Shown: one piece after another, positions 1 through 8,495 of the stretch
How positions within the stretch are numbered: position 1 is the first letter of the stretch
Layout of the letters: each line of letters begins with the position of its first letter
Assembly: GCF_003853645.1 (NCBI RefSeq)
Contig: NZ_QTPO01000002.1
Coordinates: 186,001 to 250,000 of the forward strand
Direction of reading: 5' to 3'
DNA: 64,000 bases
Source: Burkholderia sp. Bp9143
Lineage (GTDB): Bacteria; Pseudomonadota; Gammaproteobacteria; Burkholderiales; Burkholderiaceae
The notes under the pieces: model-generated
Database searches by the model: none
What the model saw: only the letters and a program-made list of their open reading frames with translations
Told to the model about the DNA's origin: nothing
Made by a program: the position numbers and the translations under genes

Positions 1-1
1 C

Positions 2-112
2 GCCGGCGCGCTGCCGTTTACCGTCGTCATCGACGAAACCGGCAAGATTCGCGAGACAAAATTGGGACAAATCCATCCGGCCGAGCTGAAAAAGACCCTC
101 GACGCGCTGTGA
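2..112 (+). CDS. C-terminal end of a TlpA/ResA-like thioredoxin-fold protein (5' end outside window)
   Basis: Only the last 36 codons are present, ending at TGA 110-112. The stretch LPFTVVIDETGKI is the conserved part of the thioredoxin fold after the active site, with the cis-proline in LPFTVV, followed by a G-x-I/helix ending. Proteins of this family are membrane-anchored or periplasmic thiol-disulfide reductases, as in cytochrome c maturation. The CxxC active site lies upstream of the window, so the exact subfamily cannot be judged. It is followed by a 194-base gap carrying the aroQ promoter region, so it is probably not co-transcribed with aroQ. Confidence 0.7.
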   Translation, partial: AGALPFTVVIDETGKIRETKLGQIHPAELKKTLDAL

Positions 113-246
113 TTGCCCCGAACGGCGGCCCGCACGTTGGCGGCGACTTGTGCGTCGATCGCCGCAAATTCACGTGAATTCGCTGATACTTTGCAGCCGC
201 ACCGGTAATTCTTGCGGGTCCGGCGCGCCCGGCCGTTCGGCAAAAC

Positions 247-276
247 TAGACAAATTTCTCTAAATAGCGCTAAAGT
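247..276 (+). promoter_or_regulatory. Candidate sigma70 promoter for aroQ-accBC
   Basis: TAGACA (247-252) and TAAAGT (271-276) are separated by 18 bases, about 30 bases before the aroQ start. The surrounding sequence is markedly AT-richer than the coding DNA. It was matched by eye to the sigma70 consensus only. Confidence 0.4.
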
Positions 277-306
277 TCGCGCAATTCCGCAGAAATAGAA
301 GCGACC

Positions 307-759
307 ATGACACGATTGCTGGTGCTGCACGGCCCCAACCTGAACCTTCTCGGCACCCGGGAACCGGAGGTGTACGGCTGCGTCACGCTCGCGCAGATCG
401 ATCAGGCGCTTGCCGCGCGGGCTCAGGAAGCCGGCGCCGAACTGTCGTCGTTCCAGAGCAACCATGAAGGCGCGCTCGTCGACCGCATCCAGGCCGCGCG
501 GGAGGAACAGACCGATTTCATCCTGATCAATCCCGCCGCGTATACGCATACGAGCGTCGCGATCCGGGACGCGATCGCCGGCGTTGGCATCCCGTTCGTC
601 GAGGTTCATCTGTCGAACGTGCACCGCCGCGAAGCGTTCAGGCACCACTCCTACTTTTCCGACCAGGCCGAAGGCGTGATCTGCGGGCTCGGCTGGAAAG
701 GCTATCTGTACGCGCTCGAGTACGCGCTGGACAAGCTGCAAGGCGCGTCGCGCGGCTGA
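307..759 (+). CDS. aroQ: 3-dehydroquinate dehydratase, type II
   Basis: This enzyme catalyses the third step of the shikimate pathway, the trans-dehydration of 3-dehydroquinate to 3-dehydroshikimate, in the cytosol as a dodecamer. The 150-residue length is that of type II enzymes. The N-terminal [13 protein letters not shown] carries the lid arginine and the catalytic-tyrosine loop (EPEVYG), [16 protein letters not shown] is the substrate-binding asparagine loop, and EVHLSN followed by an HH motif supplies the active-site histidine. The ATG at 307 begins the conserved N-terminus directly; the ribosome site is weak (AGAAG). It lies just upstream of accB, a common beta-proteobacterial arrangement, with a hairpin between them. 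Confidence 0.96.
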   Translation: MTRLLVLHGPNLNLLGTREPEVYGCVTLAQIDQALAARAQEAGAELSSFQSNHEGALVDRIQAAREEQTDFILINPAAYTHTSVAIRDAIAGVGIPFVEVHLSNVHRREAFRHHSYFSDQAEGVICGLGWKGYLYALEYALDKLQGASRG

Positions 760-776
760 TTTCGCGATCTAGATTC

Positions 777-799
777 AGCGCCGGTCTCACCGGCGCTTT
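777..799 (+). terminator. Hairpin between aroQ and accB (attenuator or weak terminator)
   Basis: AGCGCCGGT (777-785) pairs perfectly with ACCGGCGCT (789-797) around a three-base loop and is followed by only a short TTT. The poor U-tract suggests partial termination or RNA processing rather than full separation of aroQ from accBC. Confidence 0.45.
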
Positions 800-823
800 C
801 ACGTATTGAAAGGGGAATTCCCG

Positions 824-1297
824 ATGGATCTTCGTAAGCTGAAAACTCTGATCGACCTCGTCTCCGAATCCGGCATCTCCGAGCTGGAAGTGACGGAAGG
901 CGAAGGCAAGGTGCGTATCGTCAAGAACGCGCCGCCGGTCTATGTCCAGCCGACGGGCGGATTTGCCCCGCAGATCAGCGCACCGATCCCGTCGGTCGCG
1001 CTGCCGACCGAAGGCGCGGCGGGCGCGCCGGCCGCAGGCGCCGCCGCGCCCGCCGTCCCGCAAGGCCACGTCGTGACGTCGCCGATGGTCGGCACGTTCT
1101 ATCGCGCGCCGTCGCCGGGCGCGGACCCGTTCACCCAGGTCGGTGACACGGTCAAGGAAGGCCAGACCATCTGCATCATCGAAGCGATGAAGCTGCTCAA
1201 CGAGATCGAGTCGGACAAGGCCGGCGTGATCAAGGAAATCCTCGTCGAGAACGGCCAGGCCGTCGAATACGGCCAGCCGCTTTTCGTGATCGGCTAA
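824..1297 (+). CDS. accB: Biotin carboxyl carrier protein of acetyl-CoA carboxylase
   Basis: This 157-residue protein carries the biotin that AccC carboxylates and that passes CO2 to acetyl-CoA, the first committed step of fatty acid synthesis. The C-terminal biotinyl domain (about residues 80-157) has the canonical [12 protein letters not shown] motif with the biotin-accepting lysine at position 123. An Ala/Pro-rich linker (about 38-80) joins it to the N-terminal segment. The ATG at 824 was chosen over an upstream in-frame TTG at 806 because AGGGGA (811-816) is correctly spaced for it and the protein then begins [13 protein letters not shown], the family N-terminus. accC follows after 85 bases, as in most proteobacteria. 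Confidence 0.97.
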   Translation: MDLRKLKTLIDLVSESGISELEVTEGEGKVRIVKNAPPVYVQPTGGFAPQISAPIPSVALPTEGAAGAPAAGAAAPAVPQGHVVTSPMVGTFYRAPSPGADPFTQVGDTVKEGQTICIIEAMKLLNEIESDKAGVIKEILVENGQAVEYGQPLFVIG

Positions 1298-1382
1298 GTA
1301 CACCGCGCGGCCCACCCGGCCGCGCGCCGCCGATGCTCGCCAGGCGCCGTTCGCGCGCCCCTCGAAGAGACGAATACTCGCT

Positions 1383-2750
1383 ATGTTTGAAAAAATCCTC
1401 ATTGCCAACCGCGGTGAAATCGCGCTGCGCATCCAGCGTGCGTGCCGCGAGCTCGGCGTCAAGACGGTGGTCGTCTACTCGGAAGCCGACAAGGAAGCCA
1501 AGTACGTGCGCCTCGCGGACGAAGCCGTCTGTATCGGCCCGGCTCCGTCGAACCTGAGCTACCTGAACATGCCGGCGCTGATCAGCGCCGCGGAAGTCAC
1601 CGATGCCGAGGCGATCCACCCCGGCTACGGCTTCCTGTCGGAGAACGCCGACTTCGCGGAGCGCGTCGAGCAGTCGGGCTTCACGTTCATCGGCCCGCGT
1701 CCGGAAACGATCCGCCTGATGGGCGACAAGGTCACCGCGAAGCAGACCATGATCAAGACCGGCGTGCCGTGCGTGCCGGGTTCGGAAGGCGCGTTGCCGG
1801 ACGATCCGAAGGAGATCGTGAAGATTGCGCGCGCGATCGGCTATCCGGTGATCATCAAGGCAGCGGGCGGCGGCGGCGGGCGCGGGATGCGCGTCGTGCA
1901 TACCGAGGCCGCGCTCGTCAACGCGGTCAACATGACCCGCGAGGAAGCCGGCCGTGCGTTCGGCAACCCGCAGGTATACATGGAGAAGTTCCTCGAGAAC
2001 CCGCGCCACATCGAAATCCAGGTGCTGTCCGACGCGCACAAGAACGCGATCTGGCTCGGCGAGCGCGACTGCTCGATGCAGCGCCGTCACCAGAAGGTGA
2101 TCGAGGAAGCGCCGGCGCCCGGCATTCCGCGCCGCCTGATCGAGCGCATCGGCGACCGCTGCGCGGACGCGTGCAAGAAGATGGGCTACCTCGGTGCGGG
2201 CACGTTCGAATTCCTGTACGAGAACAACGAGTTCTACTTCATCGAGATGAACACGCGCGTGCAGGTCGAGCACCCGGTATCTGAGATGATCACGGGCGTC
2301 GACATCGTGCAGGAACAGATCCGCATCGCGGCCGGCGAGAAGCTCACGCTGCGCCAGCGCGACATCCAGTTCCGCGGACATGCGATCGAATGCCGGATCA
2401 ACGCGGAAGATCCGTTCAAGTTCACGCCGTCGCCGGGCCGGATCACGTCGTGGCATACACCGGGCGGACCCGGCGTGCGCGTCGACTCGCATGCATACAA
2501 TGGCTATTTCGTGCCGCCGAACTATGATTCGATGATCGGCAAGCTGATCACCTACGGCGCGACGCGCGACCAGGCGATCCGCCGGATGCGCATCGCATTG
2601 TCGGAAATGGTCGTCGAAGGCATCCAGACCAACATCCCGCTGCACCGCGAGTTGATGATCGACTCGAAGTTCGTCGAAGGCGGCACCAGCATCCACTACC
2701 TCGAACACCGGCTCGCCCAGAAGCAGCAGGTCGCACCGGAAGAAGCGTAA
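1383..2750 (+). CDS. accC: Biotin carboxylase subunit of acetyl-CoA carboxylase
   Basis: ATP-dependent carboxylation of the biotin on AccB. The 455-residue protein shows the complete ATP-grasp architecture: the N-terminal preATP-grasp fold ([17 protein letters not shown]), the glycine-rich ATP lid [12 protein letters not shown] (about residues 159-170), the metal and bicarbonate site [11 protein letters not shown] (about 288-298), and the C-terminal biotin carboxylase domain. The length is normal and no key residue is missing. It forms an operon with accB, and prmA starts two bases after its stop, implying co-transcription and probably translational coupling. Confidence 0.98.
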   Translation: MFEKILIANRGEIALRIQRACRELGVKTVVVYSEADKEAKYVRLADEAVCIGPAPSNLSYLNMPALISAAEVTDAEAIHPGYGFLSENADFAERVEQSGFTFIGPRPETIRLMGDKVTAKQTMIKTGVPCVPGSEGALPDDPKEIVKIARAIGYPVIIKAAGGGGGRGMRVVHTEAALVNAVNMTREEAGRAFGNPQVYMEKFLENPRHIEIQVLSDAHKNAIWLGERDCSMQRRHQKVIEEAPAPGIPRRLIERIGDRCADACKKMGYLGAGTFEFLYENNEFYFIEMNTRVQVEHPVSEMITGVDIVQEQIRIAAGEKLTLRQRDIQFRGHAIECRINAEDPFKFTPSPGRITSWHTPGGPGVRVDSHAYNGYFVPPNYDSMIGKLITYGATRDQAIRRMRIALSEMVVEGIQTNIPLHRELMIDSKFVEGGTSIHYLEHRLAQKQQVAPEEA

Positions 2751-2752
2751 GC

Positions 2753-3655
2753 ATGAGCTATCGCGAACTCGTCGTCGAACTGGCCCGTGAGCATGCGGAG
2801 GCGTTGTCCGACGCGCTGCTCGACCTCGGCGCGCTGTCGGTGTCCGTCGAGGACGCCGACGCCGACACGCCCGACGAACAGCCGCTCTTCGGCGAGCCTG
2901 GCCTCGTTCCCGAACGCAGCGCGTGGCAGCACTCGCGCGTGATCGCGCTGCTGTCGCCCGATCACGAGCCAGCCGTGCTGCTTGCGGCGGCCGCGAACGA
3001 GATCGGTGTCGCCGAGACGCCGAAGTTCGACGTGCGCGAAGTCGAGGAGCAGGACTGGGTGCGGCTCACGCAGTCGCAATTCGAGCCGATTCCGATCGGC
3101 GAACGCATCTGGGTCGTGCCGTCGTGGCACGACGCACCCGACCCCGACGCGCTGATCCTCGAACTCGACCCCGGTCTCGCATTCGGCACCGGCAGCCACC
3201 CGACCACGCGCCTGTGCATGGAATGGCTCGAACAGTCGGTGAAGCCCGGCCAGTCGGTGCTCGACTACGGCTGCGGCTCGGGCATTCTGGCGATCCTCGC
3301 GCAGAAATGCGGGGCGAACCCCGTGGTCGGCATCGACATCGATCCGCAGGCGGTTGAATCGGCGCGGCAGAACAGCGAACGCAACCATGCGGAAGTCACG
3401 TACGGGCTGCCCGACGCGTGCCCGGCCGGCGAATTCGACATCGTCGTCGCCAACATCCTGTCGAACCCGCTGAAGCTGATGGCATCGATGCTCGCATCGA
3501 AGGTGAAACCGGGCGGGCGCATCGCGCTGTCGGGCGTGCTCGCGCGCCAGGCGGACGAAGTCGCGGCCGTCTATGCGCGCTACGTCGACATCTCGGTCTG
3601 GCGCGAACACGAAGGTTGGGTGTGCCTCGCCGGAACCCGGCGCGAAAGCCATTAG
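2753..3655 (+). CDS. prmA: Ribosomal protein L11 methyltransferase
   Basis: SAM-dependent enzyme that trimethylates lysines and the N-terminus of ribosomal protein L11. The 300-residue protein has an N-terminal substrate-recognition domain and a C-terminal Rossmann methyltransferase domain. Motif I is [13 protein letters not shown] (about residues 169-181), the acidic ribose ligand follows in GIDIDPQAV, and NILSNPL is the catalytic post-motif loop. The ATG follows accC after two bases. The location next to accBC is conserved in beta-proteobacteria. Confidence 0.96.
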   Translation: MSYRELVVELAREHAEALSDALLDLGALSVSVEDADADTPDEQPLFGEPGLVPERSAWQHSRVIALLSPDHEPAVLLAAAANEIGVAETPKFDVREVEEQDWVRLTQSQFEPIPIGERIWVVPSWHDAPDPDALILELDPGLAFGTGSHPTTRLCMEWLEQSVKPGQSVLDYGCGSGILAILAQKCGANPVVGIDIDPQAVESARQNSERNHAEVTYGLPDACPAGEFDIVVANILSNPLKLMASMLASKVKPGGRIALSGVLARQADEVAAVYARYVDISVWREHEGWVCLAGTRRESH

Positions 3656-3700
3656 AATAGCGCTGTCCTTCACTCTGGCCAGCAGGCCGCCCGGCTCGAC

Positions 3701-5035
3701 ATGCTTCTTGCGACGCGCTGCCCTCATTGCGAAACCGTCTTCCGGCTGCAGCAGGAACAGCTCTCGCTGCATGACGGGCTCGTGCGTTGCGGACACTGCC
3801 AGCAGGTCTTCAACGCATCGCAGTCGCTCGTGCCCGATCCGGCGCAGCAGCCGGAAACCGCTCTGACCGAAGCGGCGCCGGCCGAGCCGGCCGCCGCCGC
3901 GCCGCAACACGACGCCGCGCCCGCGCGGCTCTTCACCACCGACGCACCGGTCGAACCGGCGTCCGGTTCCGATTACAAGCCAGAAGGCTGGGACATGTGG
4001 GCGCCGTGGCTCGATGCCGGCGTCGACCCGTCCCTGCAGCACAACGTGCAGACCGTACGCGCCGAGCCGCTGGTGCCGCTCGCGCTGCCGGCAACGGACG
4101 CCGGCGTCGTTCACCTGTCCGGAACGCCCGCGCCGATCGCATCGGCCCCGGCCGAGCTGCACGCTGTCGCGTCGCAACCGGCCGGACCGGATGCGACGCC
4201 GCACGAATCCGACGCATCGGGCACGTCGCGGGCCACGCCGCCCGCCGAACCCGACCTGCGCGAACCGCGCTTCGTCGTGCACCCGCCGTCGGCCGCAGAC
4301 ACGGACGAACCCGTCGCCCACGCGCACTTCGCCGTACCCGACGACGAACGCGCACCGCGCGAACCGCGCTTCGCGTTCACGCCGGCGCAGGCCGTCCCTG
4401 AACCCGATGCCGACGCCGACGAGCGCGCCCCCGCACCGGCTGCGGCCGCCAGCGAACCGGCCGTCCAACCGGCCGTCCCCTTCCCCGCCGCACTGACTGA
4501 CGACGACCGCCCGCACTTCGCCGTCACGCGCGAAACGCGCGCGCCGCAGCAACGCGGGATGCTCGGCGGCTTTTTCGGCGGACTCGTCGCCGCCGCGCTC
4601 GCGGTACTGCTCGTCGCGCAACTCGCGTGGTGGCAGCGCGAAAGCGTGATGATCTACTGGCCCGTCACGCAGGGCTGGTTCCGGCAGGCGTGTGCGCCGC
4701 TCGGCTGCACGGTCACGCCGCCGCGCGCGATCGACGGCCTGCGGCTCGACGCGGCCGACCTGCGCCAGCTCGACGGCCCGCGCGTGCTGGAGCTGAAGGT
4801 GCCGCTGACGAACCGCTACCGCGTCGCACTCGCCTACCCGTCGCTCGAGCTGACGCTGCTCGACGACACGAATCACGTGACCGTGCGCCGCGTGCTCGCG
4901 CCGCGCGACTACGTGCGCCCGGGCACGCCGATCGACGCCGGGCTGCCGCCCGGCATGACGCAGACGATGGTCGTCCGTCTCGACACGAACGGCGCGCCCG
5001 CCTCGAATTTCCGCGTCCAGATCTTCTATCCGTGA
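3701..5035 (+). CDS. Zinc-ribbon and DUF3426 single-pass membrane protein
   Basis: A 444-residue protein of unknown function. It starts with an MJ0042-type zinc ribbon (two CxxC pairs at residues 7/10 and 30/33). A long Ala/Pro/Glu-rich low-complexity linker follows (about 50-280), then one transmembrane helix (about 289-308, GLVAAALAVLLVAQLAWW). The C-terminal DUF3426 domain, with a VxxxLxNR-type beta fold, is probably periplasmic. The cytosolic zinc ribbon joined to an outer domain looks like a sensor or scaffold, but that is inference. It sits 45 bases after prmA and before tpx, the usual Burkholderia order. The linker is the least conserved part expected. Confidence 0.85.
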   Translation: MLLATRCPHCETVFRLQQEQLSLHDGLVRCGHCQQVFNASQSLVPDPAQQPETALTEAAPAEPAAAAPQHDAAPARLFTTDAPVEPASGSDYKPEGWDMWAPWLDAGVDPSLQHNVQTVRAEPLVPLALPATDAGVVHLSGTPAPIASAPAELHAVASQPAGPDATPHESDASGTSRATPPAEPDLREPRFVVHPPSAADTDEPVAHAHFAVPDDERAPREPRFAFTPAQAVPEPDADADERAPAPAAAASEPAVQPAVPFPAALTDDDRPHFAVTRETRAPQQRGMLGGFFGGLVAAALAVLLVAQLAWWQRESVMIYWPVTQGWFRQACAPLGCTVTPPRAIDGLRLDAADLRQLDGPRVLELKVPLTNRYRVALAYPSLELTLLDDTNHVTVRRVLAPRDYVRPGTPIDAGLPPGMTQTMVVRLDTNGAPASNFRVQIFYP

Positions 5036-5107
5036 CGCCCCGCGGCGCGCACATGCGCGCCGTCTCAACCCGCGCGCCGGAGCGGCGCGCTATTTCGGAG
5101 CACGAAC

Positions 5108-5611
5108 ATGAGCAAAGTTACGCTGGGTGGCAACCCGATCGATCTCGCCGGCACGTTCCCGGCCGTCGGCTCGCAAGCCCCCGACTTCAAGCTGGTCGGC
5201 AAGGACCTCGCCGATCTGTCGCTCGCCAGCTTCGCCGGCAAGCGCAAGGTGCTGAACATCGTCCCGAGCCTCGATACGCCGACCTGCGCGACGTCGACCC
5301 GCAAGTTCAACGAAGCCGCGTCGTCGCTCGACAACACGGTCGTGGTCGTCGTGTCCGGCGACCTGCCGTTCGCCGCCACGCGCTTCTGCACGACCGAAGG
5401 CCTCGCAAACGTCGTGACGGCTTCGACGTTCCGCGCCGGCCGCGCGTTCGCGAACGCGTACGGCGTCGACGTGACGAGCGGCCCGCTGAACGGCCTGACG
5501 GCCCGCGCGGTCGTCGTGCTCGACGCGCAGGACAAGGTGATCCACGCGGAACTCGTCGGCGAGATCAAGGACGAGCCGAACTACGACGCAGCGCTCGCCG
5601 CACTGAAGTAA
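5108..5611 (+). CDS. tpx: Thiol peroxidase, Tpx-type 2-Cys peroxiredoxin
   Basis: Reduces hydrogen and organic peroxides using thioredoxin. The 167-residue length matches the Tpx family. The peroxidatic cysteine is C60 in [12 protein letters not shown] and the resolving cysteine is C94 in TRFCTTEG, the same roughly 34-residue spacing as in E. coli Tpx. The N-terminal [14 protein letters not shown] hairpin is typical. GGAG at 5098-5101 is the ribosome site. It follows the DUF3426 gene with a 72-base gap and may share its transcript. Confidence 0.96.
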   Translation: MSKVTLGGNPIDLAGTFPAVGSQAPDFKLVGKDLADLSLASFAGKRKVLNIVPSLDTPTCATSTRKFNEAASSLDNTVVVVVSGDLPFAATRFCTTEGLANVVTASTFRAGRAFANAYGVDVTSGPLNGLTARAVVVLDAQDKVIHAELVGEIKDEPNYDAALAALK

Positions 5612-5705
5612 CCCGCAGCCGCCCGACCCTGCCGCGCTGGGCCCGACGGCCTCCGCGCGCCGGCCGGGCGGCCGCCTCCTTTTGCTCTCTACAGGAACGC
5701 ACGCC

Positions 5706-6644
5706 TTGACTACGCTGATTTGCGGCTCGCTCGCCTACGACAACATCATGACCTTCGAAGGCCGGTTTCGCGAGCACATCCTGCCCGACCAGGTTCACCT
5801 TCTGAACGTGAGCTTCCTCGTGCCGACGATGCGTCGCGAATTCGGCGGTTGCGCGGGGAACATCGCCTACGCGCTGCACATGCTCGGCGGCGACGCGCGC
5901 ATCATGGCGACGGTCGGCGCGAACGACGCCGACCGCTATCTCGAGCGTCTCGACAGCCTCGGCCTGTCCAAGGCCAGCGTGCGCGTAGTGCCTGAAACGC
6001 ACACCGCGCAGGCGATGATCACGACCGATCTCGAGAACAACCAGATCACCGCATTCCACCCGGGCGCGATGATGCAGTCGCACCTGAACCGCGCGGACGA
6101 AGTGTCGGGCGTGAAGCTCGGCATCGTCGCGCCGGACGGCTTCGACGGGATGGTCCAGCACGCCGAACAATTCGCGAAGGCCGGCATCCCGTTCATCTTC
6201 GATCCGGGCCAGGGCCTGCCGCTGTTCGACGGTGCGACGCTGCGCCGCATCATTGAACTCGCGACCTTCGTCGCGGTCAACGACTACGAGGGCAAGCTCG
6301 TCAGCGACAAGACGGGCTGGTCCGAACAGGAAATCGCCAGCCGGGTTCAGGCGTTGATCATCACGCGCGGCGAGCACGGCTCCACCATTCTTCACAAAAA
6401 CGGCGAAGAACAGATTCCGGTCGTGCAAGCCGAGCGTGTCGTCGATCCGACCGGTTGCGGCGACGCCTTCCGGGGCGGCCTGCTGTACGGCATCGAGAAT
6501 GGCCTCGACTGGGCAACCACGGGCCGCCTCGCGAGCCTCATGGGCTCGATCAAGATCGCCCACCAGGGGCCCCAGACTTACGCACTGACGCGCGCCGAAA
6601 TCGACGCGCGCTTCGAGGCTGTCTTCGGTTACAGTCTCAAATGA
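5706..6644 (+). CDS. PfkB-family carbohydrate/nucleoside kinase (TTG start)
   Basis: A ribokinase-like sugar or nucleoside kinase of 312 residues. The N-terminal GGCAGNIAYALHMLGG is the first PfkB signature (substrate and lid region). DPTGCGDAFRGG (from residue 247) is the second, with catalytic Asp253 and the anion-hole glycines. The usual TGAGD reads TGCGD here, a variant seen in adenosine-kinase-like members; the true substrate cannot be told. The TTG at 5706 was chosen because AGGA (5693-5696) lies nine bases before it and the protein then starts TTLICGSLAYDN; an in-frame TTG at 5682 has no ribosome site. The lipoprotein gene follows after 19 bases. Confidence 0.88.
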   Translation: MTTLICGSLAYDNIMTFEGRFREHILPDQVHLLNVSFLVPTMRREFGGCAGNIAYALHMLGGDARIMATVGANDADRYLERLDSLGLSKASVRVVPETHTAQAMITTDLENNQITAFHPGAMMQSHLNRADEVSGVKLGIVAPDGFDGMVQHAEQFAKAGIPFIFDPGQGLPLFDGATLRRIIELATFVAVNDYEGKLVSDKTGWSEQEIASRVQALIITRGEHGSTILHKNGEEQIPVVQAERVVDPTGCGDAFRGGLLYGIENGLDWATTGRLASLMGSIKIAHQGPQTYALTRAEIDARFEAVFGYSLK

Positions 6645-6663
6645 ATATTGTGGGAGAGCACGA

Positions 6664-7137
6664 ATGTTGACCAAGAAAACCCTCACGCTCGCGGCCATGC
6701 TGACGGCCACCCTGACGCTCGCCGGCTGCTTCACGGCGCCGGGCTCGGCAGATGTCTATAGCGTCGGCCAGGCGCAGCGCGAACAAACCGTCCGCATGGG
6801 CACGGTCGAAAGCGTCCGTGCCGTACGCATCCAGTCCGACGGTGGCGGCAGCGCGATCGGCACGCTCGGCGGCGGTGCGCTCGGCGCAGTCGCGGGTAGC
6901 GCGATCGGCGGCGGCAAGGGGTCGATCCTGACGGCCATCGCGGGCGGTCTCGTCGGCGCGGTCGCGGGTAACGCGGTCGGCGAAAACCTCAGCACGGCGA
7001 ACGGTGTCGAAATCACCGTGCGCCTCGACAACGGCGACCTGCGCTCGATCACGCAGGCGGCGAGCGGCGAGATGTTCCGCGCCGGTGAACGTGTGCGGCT
7101 GCTGTCGAGCGGCGGCGTCACGCGCGTCACGCACTAA
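6664..7137 (+). CDS. Glycine-zipper outer-membrane lipoprotein (SlyB/Pcp-like)
   Basis: A 157-residue lipoprotein. The signal peptide ends in the lipobox LAGC with the lipidated Cys at residue 22. The middle contains a glycine-zipper 2TM domain, with repeated GxxxG in GGGALGAVAGSAIGGG and GGLVGAVAGNAVGE, which packs as a helical hairpin at the membrane. The C-terminus is a small beta domain (VEITVRLDNGDLRSITQ). Relatives include SlyB and the 17-kDa surface antigens, which support envelope integrity; the precise role here is not shown. A strong terminator lies 37 bases downstream and closes the plus-strand run. Confidence 0.88.
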   Translation: MLTKKTLTLAAMLTATLTLAGCFTAPGSADVYSVGQAQREQTVRMGTVESVRAVRIQSDGGGSAIGTLGGGALGAVAGSAIGGGKGSILTAIAGGLVGAVAGNAVGENLSTANGVEITVRLDNGDLRSITQAASGEMFRAGERVRLLSSGGVTRVTH

Positions 7138-7173
7138 CCGAGCATCCTCAGCACGCGGCGCAAGCCGCGGTCG

Positions 7174-7207
7174 AACGCATGTGCGAAGCTGCACATGCGT
7201 TTTTTTT
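7174..7207 (+). terminator. Rho-independent terminator after the lipoprotein gene
   Basis: AACGCATGTGC (7174-7184) pairs perfectly over 11 bp with GCACATGCGTT (7191-7201) around the loop GAAGCT, followed by a run of T to 7207. Confidence 0.93.
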
Positions 7208-7251
7208 CGTCCGTGACCGGCAACCGGCCGGCACATCGATGAATACGGACG

Positions 7252-7287
7252 AAAAAAATCCCGCCACCTGAGCCAGATGGCGGGATT
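7252..7287 (-). terminator. Rho-independent terminator of the histone H1-like gene
   Basis: AATCCCGCCA (7257-7266) pairs with TGGCGGGATT (7278-7287). The A-run at 7252-7258 is the U-tract on the minus strand. It lies 66 bases past the stop of the H1-like gene and faces the plus-strand terminator at 7174-7207. Confidence 0.9.
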
Positions 7288-7353
7288 GATTGAGTAGCGC
7301 TACTCAACCCACGGACACCACGTGAGTGTCCGGGTGGTACTGGTCAGCCGCGA

Positions 7354-8058
7354 TTACGGACGGCTGCCGGTCGGGAACGGCCATGCCGCTGCCGGGTTGA
7401 GCGCGGTCTTCACGCCCGATGCCGGCGCGACCGATGCGGTCGACGCGGTGGTTGCCGGTGCAGCCTTCTTCACGACGGCCTTCTTCGGAGCAGCAGCCTT
7501 CTTCGCCGGTGCGGCGGCCTTCGGTGCAGCGGCAGCCTTCGGTGCAGCGGCAGCCTTCGGTGCAGCAGCAGCCTTCTTCGCAGGGGCAGCCTTCTTGGCA
7601 GGTGCAGCCTTCTTCGCGGCAGCCTTCTTCGCAGGCGCAGCCTTCTTCGCGGCAGCCTTCTTCGCAGGCGCGGCCTTCTTGGCAGCAGCCTTCTTCGCCG
7701 GTGCGGCCTTCTTCGCAGCAACCTTCTTTACTGCGACTTTCTTGGCTGCAACCTTCTTCGCAGCGGCCTTCTTCGCCGGTGCTGCCTTCTTCGCGGCAAC
7801 CTTCTTCACCGCGACTTTCTTCGCAGCAACCTTCTTGGCTGCAACCTTCTTCGTTGCGACCTTCTTTGCCGCGACCTTCTTCGCAGCGGCCTTCTTCGCC
7901 GGTGCTGCCTTCTTCGCGGCAACCTTCTTCACCGCGACCTTCTTCGCAGCAACCTTCTTCACTGCAGCGGCCTTCTTCGCCGGAGCAGCAGCCTTCTTCG
8001 CAACGGTCTTCTTGGCAGCAACCTTCTTAGCAGCCGGTTTCTTCTTGGCAGTAGCCAT
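7354..8058 (-). CDS. Histone H1-like nucleoid protein, Lys/Ala repeat
   Basis: A 234-residue, strongly basic protein built almost wholly from AAKK-type repeats (KKVAAKK, APAKKAAAKK), resembling the C-terminal tail of eukaryotic histone H1 and bacterial HctB/BpH1-like proteins. Such proteins bind DNA non-specifically and condense the nucleoid; here that is inferred from composition. The only non-repetitive part is the C-terminal ~35 residues (VAPASGVKTALNPAAAWPF). GGAG ahead of the ATG gives a good ribosome site. The repeats make the length prone to vary between strains by slippage or recombination. TTGACG about 50 bases upstream could be a -35 box but no clear -10 matches it. Confidence 0.88.
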   Translation of the reverse strand: MATAKKKPAAKKVAAKKTVAKKAAAPAKKAAAVKKVAAKKVAVKKVAAKKAAPAKKAAAKKVAAKKVATKKVAAKKVAAKKVAVKKVAAKKAAPAKKAAAKKVAAKKVAVKKVAAKKAAPAKKAAAKKAAPAKKAAAKKAAPAKKAAAKKAAPAKKAAPAKKAAAAPKAAAAPKAAAAPKAAAPAKKAAAPKKAVVKKAAPATTASTASVAPASGVKTALNPAAAWPFPTGSRP

Positions 8059-8495
8059 GTTGTTCTCCTTCAGGTTCAGATGAGAGTCAGTTCAAACTAC
8101 ACCCTTCGTCAAAACCCGCTTCCCGCGGACGCTGTTCAGGACGTGCGCTTCGAAGCGGGCTATTCATCGGCGTACGCGGATACCGCGCGCTTACGCTAAT
8201 GAATACGGTATGGCGCGCGTGACCCCATGGCCTCGCGCGCCAAATCAAGTCGGTAGCCGGTGCGCTTCGCACCGCCACCCCTAATCGCTTGATCAAGCGG
8301 ACGGCCACACGGCCGTCCGCTTTTTCCGGAGGGAAGTTTGCCCATCCCACTGAAGGGTTCGCAAAGTGCCGATCATGTCGTTGGGCCGTTAAGGCACCGG
8401 GCATGCTTTGCATCAGGCGTTCTTGCTCCTAAACCTTGGGCCGGGGCCGAGAGGCCACCGGCTGCTCCATCATGTGACGGGTTCGCTGCTGCGGG
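8059..8495. other. 437-base gap between the H1-like gene and nrdB
   Basis: No supported protein gene. On the plus strand it holds several hairpin-forming stretches: GGTGCG/CGCACC near 8260, the perfect palindrome CGCTTGATCAAGCG (8286-8299), and a strong terminator (8295-8325) that ends no annotated plus-strand gene. A short open frame from 8338 has no recognisable protein. See findings for a possible small RNA. Confidence 0.5.
8295..8325 (+). terminator. Orphan rho-independent terminator, plus strand
   Basis: AAGCGGACGGCC (8295-8306) pairs perfectly with GGCCGTCCGCTT (8311-8322) around ACAC, followed by T to 8325. The T-run exists only on the plus strand, yet both flanking genes are on the minus strand. 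Confidence 0.75.

Noticed and set aside
1230-2708. Long minus-strand open frame opposite accC
   Set aside because: It is a third-position GC shadow of accC: Arg/Asp-rich composition and no family features.
2696-5068. 790-codon minus-strand frame opposite prmA and the DUF3426 gene
   Set aside because: It crosses two well-supported plus-strand genes and reads as low-complexity Arg/Gly/Val protein.
7440-8040. CRISPR-like or satellite repeat array
   Set aside because: The repeats are codon-phased AAKK units of one intact reading frame; there are no unique spacers of constant size.
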